Source of the DNA: Bugula neritina
Lineage: Eukaryota > Bryozoa > Gymnolaemata > Cheilostomatida > Bugulidae
Assembly (NCBI GenBank): GCA_964035545.1
Contig: OZ037770.1
Location: 177,001 to 241,000 of the forward strand
Direction of reading: 5' to 3'
DNA length: 64,000 nucleotides
The notes under the pieces are model-generated. The model searched no databases. It saw nothing but the letters and a program-made list of their open reading frames with translations, and had not been told where the DNA came from. Shown here piece after piece: positions 37,319-48,600 of this stretch; position 1 is the stretch's first letter; each line of letters opens with the position of its first letter. The position numbers were made by a program, and so were the translations under genes.

Positions 37319-40187
37319 TATTTCCTGCGTCCACTTAGCACCGACAACTTTAAGGAAATGATGTCAGCAGAAGAGGTTCATACCGCACGCATACTGTTAG
37401 GAGGAATACTTTACCTACCTACTAAATGCCTACTAAATGCCAACATAAACATTAAAGGTAATACTATAAGAGTAGACAATTCCGCCATCATATTAGTTGA
37501 CTATATGACTCTGTAATACCCAGACTATGCAACTAACAGTTAATCTCACAAAAAGAATAATATGCTCTGATTCCAACTCAACAATGAGTCATAGATATAG
37601 GACAGGCTAACAAAACACTTAAACCAGTATTTAGCATTTACCTTAACAAAACCAATGCGAATATAACATATACCATAATGACTAAGTGATGGTGATTAAC
37701 GTCATATATAATTGTGTGTTGTGAGAGCTATGGTTCAGGATCATTATAAATCAACTACGATGACCCAATTAAGCTGCAATTAAGGCCTAATTAAACCTCG
37801 TTTCTACCTTAAAACTGCTGTAATCAAACTGAAACTTTAATCTAGGCTTAACTTTTATCACTTACCCACCTTACAGTTACAGCTATTGGAACTACAGTTA
37901 CACTAACTATAAGTGCTATAGTGAAATACTCATACTAATACTAATAGTCACGATCAGATTTAGATCTACTCATTTACAATTAAACTTGATATCAATATGA
38001 ATGACAACATGTGTATTATTATTATTGTCACATTACTGATTGAGTAGAAGTAACTGTAAGGGTAATATCAAGTTCAACATAGGGTATAACTCAAACTGGC
38101 ACTAATAGTATTTATGCATCTAGCAGTAGTGGATGAAGAACTGTAAGACTGTCACTATAGAGTAAGAATGTAGACATAGTCTTAGTCTACCAGTACCATA
38201 GTTATAGTGATAGGCATAACCATTATGACATTATGATTGAGTGATTATCATTATGATAATCACTTCAACTTTATGACTATGAGTTGTGTATCAAAATCAA
38301 TAAGCAAGTGCAATTACAAACTGACGATGACTAATTTCAATATTAAGTTAAATACCTATAAGTTATATCTGTAATCATACTGTTACACTTACTATAACTA
38401 TAAGTATAAGTATAAGTATAAGACTAAGACTGACACTGACAGTCACTGTCAGAGTAAGAATCAATGCGGATGCCGGAGCAGGAGCGAAGCAACATTAATT
38501 TTGCCTACGCTGATCTATTGTTTCACTCACGGTTTGATGGATACTAAGCAGTATGACTGTATATTGTAACAACTGCAGTATGCAATTATTGTCATTACAA
38601 TTACTATTAGTATTAGTAAGTTTGGGGGTGAATGACGGAAGTTTGAGCGTGCAATCACAGCGTTATCATTCATCAGCTAGTAGTGCAAGTGCATTGCCAG
38701 AGATTTCAGGAAGTTGCTATTCTAAGCTAGCGTTCGTTCCTGCAACTACGCAGGACTCGTTTCGACGCCTCATTTGTTGGTCAATTTCAGGAACCAGAGC
38801 CGAGTTTTAAAATCACTATATTTTAATTGGTTAATTTTTACAAGCCTGCATTATCATTGGCTATCACAATAGATATGACCTCTGACATGAAAGCCATACA
38901 TAAAATATAGCAATATACAGAAATTACAGAAATAAATATGGCAATCGTCAACAAAAAAGTTGTTAAAAGCAGCACCAAGTTGGGGGTGACTAGATACAGT
39001 GTTTGTATACGCACCGTTGACCAAACTTCAAAGGCGAGATCCTGGAATCACTGCACCTCTAACTTGGTGTTGCTTCAAGCAGTTTCCTTGACGAAAGACT
39101 TGTAATTCTGTAGATAGAATAATTTTATTTGTCATCATGATCACAGCTTTTACATTGCTAATTAATTTAGTGTGTATTTTTTATTTATTAGTTTTTACAT
39201 TAGTCTTAGTTATAACATTTCATGTCTTAGACTCTAAAAATTAGAGTAACAGGAGTGTAGGCTTACTCTTACTCTTAGTCTTACTTAGTCTTAAGACTTA
39301 GAGTTAGGCTATTACTATTAGTATTGCTATTAGTATTACTATCACTATTAGTATTAGTACTACTAAATGTAATACTAGTATTAATAGTGTTATTAATCCT
39401 ATTACTAATAGTTTGATGATATTTTACTTTTTTTAGTAATTTACTAGTAGTAGTAGTAAAGTAGTACTATTGCCTTGGCAATACTAATAAACTGTAGACG
39501 TGATGAAGGTCACAACACTAAATTAGTTATTAATACTTTTGTAGAACTAGATGACGGGCACGTATCTGCATATTAAGTTTAACTTTAAGTTTAACACTGT
39601 GATAGTCAATCAATATGCTTGTAGTTATAGTTGATTTAATCTTTATCACGTATCAGTAAGTTATTTGGTTGACTCATAGCTTTTAAGTGAAAAGCCATAA
39701 CTATTAAGTTTAGGTATATGAATGTTAATATGATATACTTATATCGTGATATAAGGAATATGAGAAACCGATCACCAACATCAAAATTATAACTTTTTTA
39801 AAAATTATTTATAACTTGATATGAAACTATTTAATTAAAATTTAGTTATTATTAATATGATCACAATAGCAATTATGTTTATAATATGTTGTTGATAGTA
39901 AATTATTATTAGATTGTTACTTACTTTTATATAATCAGTGTGTAATAAATAATAATTAAAATTAAGAAGTTTAGTAATAAAAGCAGCTATAGTACACAAA
40001 GTTGTTAAAAGTTGTGTAAAGATGGTTATACCAGAGCTGGAGGTATGGTGTTAAATAAGTTTTCTTACAAAACTCTACATTTGCAGCCTTATTTCTTACA
40101 CCAACTAATGAGTTTTGGGTGGACTATCGCTTTGCAGTTGATTATAATTTAATTAATCTCAATTGTCACATATTTCAGATAGTCAGG
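37319..40187. other. intergenic between divergent PI3K and FAM162-like genes
   Basis: AT-rich with a locally less AT-rich patch at 38440-38810 that holds an 85-codon open frame (38553-38810) with a hydrophobic start. No splice context or family resemblance was found. A possible 5' exon of the FAM162-like gene lies at 40021-40041 (ATGGTTATACCAGAG..., donor GTATGG), which would join in frame upstream of 40188. Confidence 0.45.
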
Positions 40188-41319
40188 ATGCGTCTGCTGT
40201 CGTTATTACGTAGTGTTTCATCTCGATCTGACATACAGTCTCAAGTTCGCTGTCGCTGCCTTTACTCAGCAAGTCAGACTAAACTGAGTTCACTAGAGAG
40301 CACAGCAAACCTTTCAACCAGCCCTACTAAACCCACCAGCGAACTGAAAGTTCCCCAGGCCGAATCTGATGTTTCTGTTGAGCAGACGACTTCAAGTGGT
40401 AATATAAAGTAATATTTTGTAGCCTTATAGGTTTGCTTTTCTTACTGCCCACGACCTAAATCACTGCTTAGACTGAGATTATATTTGTGGTAGAAGGGAA
40501 GGATGGAGTACGTGCCGGCTACAATTCAGACTTATCCGAGTGGGAGAAGTGGGCCTTAGTCTATACTAAAATTTATCCCAACAAGGAGTCTATACCAAAG
40601 ATTGTCCCGTAAGTTTACACCCTGCTCTCAGCTACTACCCACTCATCCATATCTCTTATTACTGTAGGTCTGTTAAGATATCTTATTACTGTAGGTCTGT
40701 TAAGATGTCGTCATGCCAGGACAAGTTACGGACGAGAGTGGCTCTCTATCTCACCGTGATCTGTCTCTCAACCTGCCTCCTGGTGTCTGCTAACCGTAAG
40801 TCTTAGTATACTTGTTGCCTGCGTTCTTATTGGTCAGTTTCTAGTGAAACATATTCTTATTGGTCAGTTTCTAGTGAAACATATTCTTATTGGTCAGTTT
40901 CTAGTGAAACATATTCTTACTGGTCAGTTTCATGTTACAAACTATCTAGACTTACCCTAAAGTATTACTGGGTAAAGCTGGTTAAAGTTATCTGGAAGAA
41001 AAACATGTTATAGTCAACTGTTCAGCGCCAGTTTTAATTATTCTTTTTATAGAACAGAATTAATATGTATCTCACCACAATGTTGATCTTTCCCACTCAG
41101 TCTTTATTTATTGTGGGAGGTAATATCTTGTTCACTGAATCTTTATTGTGGGAGGTAATATCTTGTTCACTGAATCTTTATTGTGGGAGGTAATATCTTG
41201 TCCACTGAGTCTTTATTGTGGGAGGTATTATTCTTGTAGACAGCGTAAAGCACAGGAACAGATCCGGACAGACGATGAATGAATACGCCAACAGCCAGTT
41301 GGGACTCAAGTCTGAATAG
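40188..41319 (+). CDS. FAM162: FAM162/UPF0389-type mitochondrial membrane protein
   Basis: Four exons with continuous frame: 40188-40398, 40494-40608, 40695-40795, 41240-41319; 168 residues. The N-terminus MRLLSLLRSVSSRSDIQ is Arg/Ser-rich without acidic residues, as in a mitochondrial presequence. The core (SEWEKWALVYTKIYPNKESI, IPKIVP, then KLRTRVALYLTVICLSTCLL with one membrane span) follows the FAM162 layout: a charged WTGxF-like block, IPxxV, RVKIS, and a transmembrane helix. FAM162A is linked to hypoxia-induced, mitochondrion-associated apoptosis in mammals; the role here is inferred. An upstream in-frame ATG at 40021 would need an extra 21-nt exon. Exon 3 has a duplicated acceptor (see 40668). 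The length is close to the family norm of about 155. Confidence 0.8.
40668..40694 (+). repeat. 27-bp duplication of FAM162 acceptor
   Basis: The segment GTCTGTTAAGATATCTTATT plus ACTGTAG duplicates the intron end and exon start. Both TGTAG acceptors are usable, and the upstream one adds exactly nine codons in frame (SVKISYYCR). Confidence 0.85.
40820..41238. repeat. two tandem repeats in FAM162 last intron
   Basis: 40820-40935: about four copies of a 31-bp unit with TTCTTATTGGTCAGTTTCTA. 41095-41238: about four copies of a 35-bp unit with TCTTTATTGTGGGAGGTAAT; the last copy runs into the real acceptor TTCTTGTAG. Confidence 0.85.
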
Positions 41320-41414
41320 TCATGTGACCATTCATTGACCAATGACATTCATTCTCTGGGTCATGTGATCACACTAAACATGAGTGATTACCTACCTACT
41401 GTTGATGGCCAGAA

Positions 41415-41420
41415 AATAAA
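41415..41420 (+). terminator. AATAAA, FAM162 poly(A) signal candidate
   Basis: AATAAA about 95 bases after the stop codon. On the opposite strand an AATAAA (41495-41500) could end the glutamate receptor transcript, so the convergent 3' ends may nearly meet. Confidence 0.5.
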
Positions 41421-41679
41421 AATTGGGGTTATTATATTATTATATATATAAATATATTTCGAGGGCTTTTGAAAGCACTTTTAAATTGTAAACTTTTATT
41501 TTGTTAACTTGTTTTATGGGTTCTGTCTAACAGATATCAAAGTGGTTATGGCTGATAGAATTATACTTTAAAAATATTTGAATAATTTATACGAATAAAA
41601 TGTACGTCATTGTTGAGATACAAAGTGTGGTGAGTCATAGTAGAGTTGTCTGACCCTTGCTCTCTCTACTAACTACACT

Positions 41680-41905
41680 ATACACTGACACTATACACTG
41701 ACACTATACACTGACACTATACACTGACACAGTACACTGACACTATACACTGACACTATACACTGACACTATACACTGACACTATACTGCTGACACTATA
41801 CACTGACACTATACACTGACACTATACTGCTGACACTATACACTGACACAGTACACTGACACTATACACTGACACTATACACTGACACTATACACTGACA
41901 CAGCA
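41680..41905. repeat. 14-bp array between convergent genes
   Basis: About sixteen copies of ACACTATACACTG with occasional CACAGTACACTG or TGCTGACAC variants. Confidence 0.9.
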
Positions 41906-42079
41906 GCTGGCAGCATCAGTAAACAGGTTCACAGAAACACAAAGTTAGTATAAGTTTCTAATACATGCTGGTAATATACAGTGAGTTGTGAGTAGATGAC
42001 AATGACTGATCAGTGGAACTGAGTCCAAGTTTTGGTGATTCACTGCAGCAAAGGTTATAGCCTTAGTTCTACAATTTCT

Positions 42080-42630
42080 CTAGCTCGTCCTGAGAGTGTC
42101 AGTGTTGCTGTTGACCGTCTCTCTCAGAAGTATCGTGTCACAGCTATTGGTGTTGGTTATCACTCTGCCCACCCCCTCAGTCACGAACTTCTCAATGCTC
42201 CGGCCGTTCATCTGCAAGATAGTTCTGGCACTGTAACGCCACACACCTAAGTAACATAGCTACTGCCACACCACACTTCTTAGTAACATAGCTACTACCA
42301 CACCACACTCCTTAGTAACACAGCTGCTACCACACCACATTCCTTAGTAACATAGCTACTACCACACCACACTCCTTAGTAACATAGCTACTACCACACC
42401 ACACTCCTTAGTAACACAGCTACTACCACACTCCTTAGTAACATAGCTACTACCACAGGACTATGAAGATGAAGCCACCCACTCACATTGTTAGCTGCTG
42501 AAGTCGGTCTAATAACATGTCCTGTTTTCTTCAGTGCAGTCCTTCTATTCCGGTAGTGTATATACTCTGCTAGAGCAACTAGCAGACCCAGAGTCAAACC
42601 AACTAAGAGTACTACAAACATTCCTCCAAC
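42080..42630 (-). other. receptor exons 19-20: M4 and cytoplasmic tail
   Basis: Exons 42487-42630 ([21 protein letters not shown] is M4, followed by a basic tail) and 42080-42211 (43-residue C-terminus ending DTLRTS, then TAG). Exon 20 has acceptor CTTGCAG and joins at phase 0. The plus-strand open frame over it is a shadow. Confidence 0.75.
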
Positions 42631-45600
42631 CTAAAAGAGTTGTTATATTGTAGTGTGTCAGAGGAGATAATCACGTGTGTTAACTAGGAAACCATGTTGA
42701 CTGATGGGCTGATTTACTAAGCACAGTGGTAGAAACATGAGAGTTACTGAACCAGTTTCTAGCTAACGGCGCAACTGAATCAATGATATCTACAGGGAAA
42801 CGACTGAGCTAGGGTAGACACGGGGGGGGGGAGAGGAGGTAGGTAGGTAGAAGTAGACTGGGATCTTACATGAGGAAGGTCTAGGGGGTACGCCACGCTC
42901 TCCCCCTGTCCAGGGTTACTACAGGTGCTTATCATCCTCCACCACTTGTCGTACAGTTTGTGTATGGATCCCGTCTCTTGTAGCTTCAGTATGGCTCCAG
43001 ATATGAGGTCTCTCCACGGGGAGTCTATATGACAATGTGTATAGTATGTAGTTAGTATGTAGTTAGTGTGTAGTTAGTGTGTAGTTAGTGTGTAGTTAGT
43101 GTGTAGTTAGTGTGTAGTTAGTGTGTAGTTAGTGTGTAGTTAGTATGTAGTTAGGGTGTAGTTAGTGTGTAGTTAGTGTGTAGTTAGTGTGTAGTTAGTG
43201 TGTAGTTAGTATGTAGTTAGTGTGTAGTTAGTGTGTAGTTAGTGTGTAGTTAGTGTGTAGTTAGTGTGTAGTTAGTGTGTAGTTAGTGTGTAGTTAGTAT
43301 GTAGTTAGTGTGTAGTTAGTGTGTAGTTAGTGTGTAGTTAGTGTGTAGTTAGTATGTAGTTAGTGTGTAGTTAGTGTGTAGTTAGTGTGTAGTTAGTGTG
43401 TAGTTAGTGTGTAGTTAGTATGTAGTTAGTGTGTAGTTAGTATGTAGTTAGTGTGTAGTTAGTGTGTAGTTAGTGTGTAGTTAGTGTGTAGTTAGTGTGT
43501 AGTTAGTGTGTAGTTAGTGTGTAGTTAGTGTGTAGTTAGTGTGTAGTTAGTGTGTAGTTAGTGTGTAGTTAGTGTGTAGTTAGTGTGTAGTTAGTATGTA
43601 GTTAGTGTGTAGTTAGTGTGTAGTTAGTGTGTAGTTAGTGTGTAGTTAGTGTGTAGTTAGTGTGTAGTTAGTGTGTAGTTAGTGTGTAGTTAGTGTGTAG
43701 TTAGTGTGTAGTTAGTGTGTAGTTAGTGTGTAGTTAGTGTGTAGTTAGTGTGTAGTTAGTGTGTAGTTAGTGTGTAGTTAGTGTGTAGTTAGTAGGTAGT
43801 TAGTGTGTAGTTAGTGTGTAGTTAGTAGTTAGTGTGTAGTTAGTGTGTAGTTAGTGTGTAGTTAGTGTGTAGTTAGTAGGTAGTTAGTGTGTAGTTAGTA
43901 TGTAGTTAGTGTGTAGTTAGTGTGTAGTTAGTGTGTAGTTAGTGTGTAGTTAGTGTGTAGTTAGTGTGTAGTTAGTGTGTAGTTAGTGTGTAGTTAGTGT
44001 GTAGTTAGTGTGTAGTTAGTGTGTAGTTAGTATGTAGACATAAACTCACATCTCTGAGTGCCGACGCCGTACCCTTTACTATCAAGCAGCCCTCCAATCT
44101 GAATCAAACTTTCACAGTCTTTCTGTACTCTGAAAGTAGAGAGCAAAGTAATAAGACACTCTTTCTCTACTCTAAGAACAGAGAGCAAGGTAATGTGCTA
44201 AGCCATACTGACTACTCCATACTGACTACTCCATACTGGAATACCTATAGTCAAGGGAAGCCGACTCTAGAAGGAATGCGTAGTTGCCTTTCTTGACTCT
44301 CTCCACCCCCTCTTCGTACGACCTGACAAACACATCCGGGTTGGATGACATGTAGGACCACATTCTCCTGTAGACTTCGTTCTTTGACTCCTACCACAGT
44401 ACATAGAGTATATACCACAGTACATAGAGTATATACTACAGTACATAGAGTATATACTACAGTACATAGAGTATATACCACAGTACATAGAGTAAATACT
44501 ACAGTACATAGCTATATACTACAGTACATAGAGTGTATACCACAGTACATAGAGTATATACTACAGTACATAGAGTATATACTCCACGTACTGTAGTGTA
44601 TACTCTATGTACTGTGGTATATACTCTATGTACTGTAGTATATACTCTATATACTACAGTACATAGAGTATATACTACAGTACATAGAGTATATACTACA
44701 GTACATAGAGTATATACCACAGTACATAGAGTATATACCACAGTACATAGAGTATATACCACAGTACATAGAGTATATACTACAGTACATAGAGTATATA
44801 CTACAGTGCATGGAGTATATACTACAGTACATAGAGTATATACCACAGTACATAGAGTATATACTACAGTACATAGAGTATATACTACAGTACATAGAGT
44901 ATATACCACAGTACATACCTTAAAGAAGAGAAAGGTGGAGCCGTTGAGAAGTGTCCCGTACTTGATGTTAGTTTGAGTGGAAAGTTCCTCTACATCTTTA
45001 ATAGGAGACACCATCTTCTCAACTGTGAGGAAGGCAGCCAGGTTGGCTGTGTACGACGAGACGATGAAGAGGGAAAATAACCACCAGAATCCGGCTAATG
45101 TACGGGTTGAGGTTGCTGTTGGTGCCACATCATATCCTGTTTAATGACGTCATATCCTGTTATATTATATACTATGAGTCATACTATAAACTATGAGTTA
45201 TACTATAAACTATGAGTTATACTATATACTATGAGTTATATACTATGAGTTATACTATATACTATGAGTTGTATACTATGAGTTATACTATATACTATGA
45301 GTTATACAATATACTATGAGTTATACTGTATACTATGAGTTATACTATATACTATGAGTTATACTATATACTATGAGTCATACTATATACTATGAGTCAT
45401 ACTATATACTATGAGTTATACTATATACTATGAGTTGTATACTATGAGTTATACTATATACTATGAGTTATACTATATACTATGAGTTGTATACTATGAG
45501 TCATACTATATACTATGAGTCATACTATATACTATGAGTCATACTATATACTATGAGTCACTCACCGACAGCAAACCAAAAGCTGTCCACCAGCGAGAGT

Positions 45601-48600
45601 CGACACTTGCGGAGAACGTGGCGAGACCCGGTGTCCTCGTCTACAATCACTCGCCTGAAACAGAACACGCAGGTAATTCTACAGTCTAAACCTACCTGCA
45701 GTACTAAGACTAAAGCTAGTTAAACTTGTCAGATGACTGAGTAGCTAAATGAGAAGCTGCAAGCTGATTGGCTAAGAGAAGGTCACCTGATGTGTTCATA
45801 GGGAGAGGTCCGGGACAGGAAGTAGAGGGTGAAGCTGATCATGACGTACGCCAGACAGACAAACACCCACGTCTCTACGGCTAACGGCTGCATGAAGGCA
45901 AACAGGCCAGGTGTCTCCTTTTTAGGTGCCTGCAATCATATACCTAGTAATATAACTATATAGTATATAACTATATATTATATTATATATTATATTATAT
46001 AGTATATTATATATATTATATTATATATAGTATATTATATAATATATTATATAGTATATTATATAGTAGGTGTCTGCAATCATATACCTGGCAATATAGC
46101 TATATAGTATATTACATAGTATATTATATATAGTATATTATATAGTATATTATATAAGTGTCTGCAATCAGTAATGTATACCTAGTAACTGTACTGTGGT
46201 GTAATGGTGAGCACACCTGCTTACAAGCCAGAGGTCTCGGGTTCGAATCCCAGTTGGAGCAAAAGTTTTATAATAAGATGAGTACATATTACATTATAAA
46301 TATATCATATCTACTTACCTTACATTATAAATATATCATATCTACTCACCTTATATTATAAATATATCATATACAATATATGCCAAGATATTCCAACTGA
46401 TAATATAATATCTACTGACCTTGTACAGTATGCTAATCCCAACATTCATAAATGGTTTGGTGAGATCAATCACCTGCTCTCTCTGGTAGTTGATTGTGAA
46501 GGATCCTAAGGCTAAGTCTGCCTTCTGCAAGTCACAATATAGACTATACAGTACTTATTAGGAGTTGTGTTACCACCACTCTGTCACAGAATAGAGTATA
46601 GACTATGGACTCACGCCGCTAGCGAGTTTGCCTGTCATGCCGCCCCACACATTGTTGTGATCTGGAACCCCGTAGCTGCAGTTCTCACAGATCTCTATGA
46701 CGTAAGAGAACTGTAGCATCCTGGAGATCTCGGCCAGCAGGTCTATGCAGAAACCGGCGTAACGTGCATTTCCTGTTTGTTGAGCGTGATCATTGGCTAA
46801 CACCAGGTAGGGTTCTTCCTGTACAAACAGTCCAGTGCAACCACATTATACTCTGTACTAACACTACTATATACTCTGTACTAACACTACTATATACTCT
46901 GTACTAACACTACTATATACTCTGTACTAACACTACTATATACTCTGTACTAACACTACTATATACTCTGTACTAACACTACTATATACTCGGTACTAAC
47001 ACTACTATATACTCTGTACTAACACTACTATATACTCTGTACTAACACTACTATATACTCTGTACTAACACTATTATATACTCTGTACTAACACTACTAT
47101 ATACTCTGTACTGACTCACTATGATCGCTGTGACAATCAAAGTCTGATTCTCTTTTACAGCCGTCTGCACAGGCACTGGGTTTTTCTGCTCACTGAGCTC
47201 TCCACCAATCTTCTTATACTCAGAATGCTAAAAGTTTAACCAAATATCTGGACATACAACTACTGACAGGAAACTGAAGATTTAGCGACAAATTGCTTGA
47301 CTAAAAGCATTCTATTTAGCCACACTTAGGGTGGTATACAGCCACTCCCCTCTCTTATACACTAAACAAAGGTTAAGCTAATAATTTAAGTATTCGAAAG
47401 ATTTGGTTTTTAAACAAGAAAAGACATGTGAAAATTAGATAATGAGGTAGTATATAGGATGTTGAGCTCATTGGTAAGAACAGCATTGTATTGCCACACA
47501 ATGTAAGCTACCTGAGAGACTACACAACTAACCTTGACAAGTCCTTGACCTTCAACTAGCCTGAGAACACTCACTGAATAGTCTTGTCTCCTACCAGACT
47601 CCAGCTTAACTGATCCACTCAACCCATTCATTGATATCTAAACATCATATAGCTGAATCAGTGAGTCGTATCCTAGCAACAGCTATACTAACTTCTGTAT
47701 CCTAGCAACAGCTATACTAACTCTCATATCCTAGCAACAGCTACACTAACTCTCATATCCTAGTAACAGCTACACTAACTTCCGTATCCTAGCAACAGCT
47801 ACACTAACTCTCGTATCCTAGCAACAGCTACACTAACTTATAAGAAAGTGAATAGCTTCAGTTCCACACTTACTGAGTTCATATAGTTGTATATGGTATG
47901 ACCGACCTCCAAACTCTGCTCACTTTCACAGGATGCCTGGTTTATCACCAAGTCATACCCATTCTGAACATTCTGCATGGCTTTCATAAACATACTTACA
48001 GCATCACATAGCAGAAGAGAGGCAACCTGTATGAGTAATACAAGGTATCAGTACGAGTAATACAAGGTATCAGTATGAGTAATACAAGGTATCAGTATGA
48101 GTAATACAATGTGTCAGTACGAATAATACGATGTATCAGTATGAGTAATACAGGGTATCAGTATGAGTAATACAATGTATCAGTATGAGTAATACAAAGT
48201 ATCAGTATGAGTAATACAGGGTATCAGTATGAGTAATACAAGGTATCAGTATGAGTAATACAATGTATCAGTACGAGTAATACAAGGTATCAGTATGAGT
48301 AATACAAGGTATCAGTATAAGTAATACAAGGTATCAGTATGAGTAATACAAGGTATCAGTATGAGTAATACAATGTACCAGTATGAGTAATACAAGGTAT
48401 CAGTATGAGTAATACAAGGTATCAGTATGAGTAATACAATGTATCAGTACGAGTAATACAAGGTATCAGTATGAGTAATACAAGGTATCAGTATAAGTAA
48501 TACAAGGTATCAGTATGAGTAATACAAGGTATCAGTATGAGTAATACAATGTACCAGTATGAGTAATACAAGGTATCAGTATGAGTAATACAAGGTATCA

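Noticed and set aside
38553-38810. 85-codon frame with a hydrophobic start between PI3K and FAM162
   Set aside because: No splice context, no domain, no upstream promoter signal; kept only as a remark.
42032-42250. Plus-strand frame with a von Willebrand A-like phrase (VTAIGVG)
   Set aside because: It is antisense to receptor exon 20, which has an acceptor, frame continuity and a stop. The resemblance is brief and no other part of the domain is present.
46190-46261. Functional tRNA-Val gene
   Set aside because: Acceptor stem does not pair and the anticodon stem is defective.
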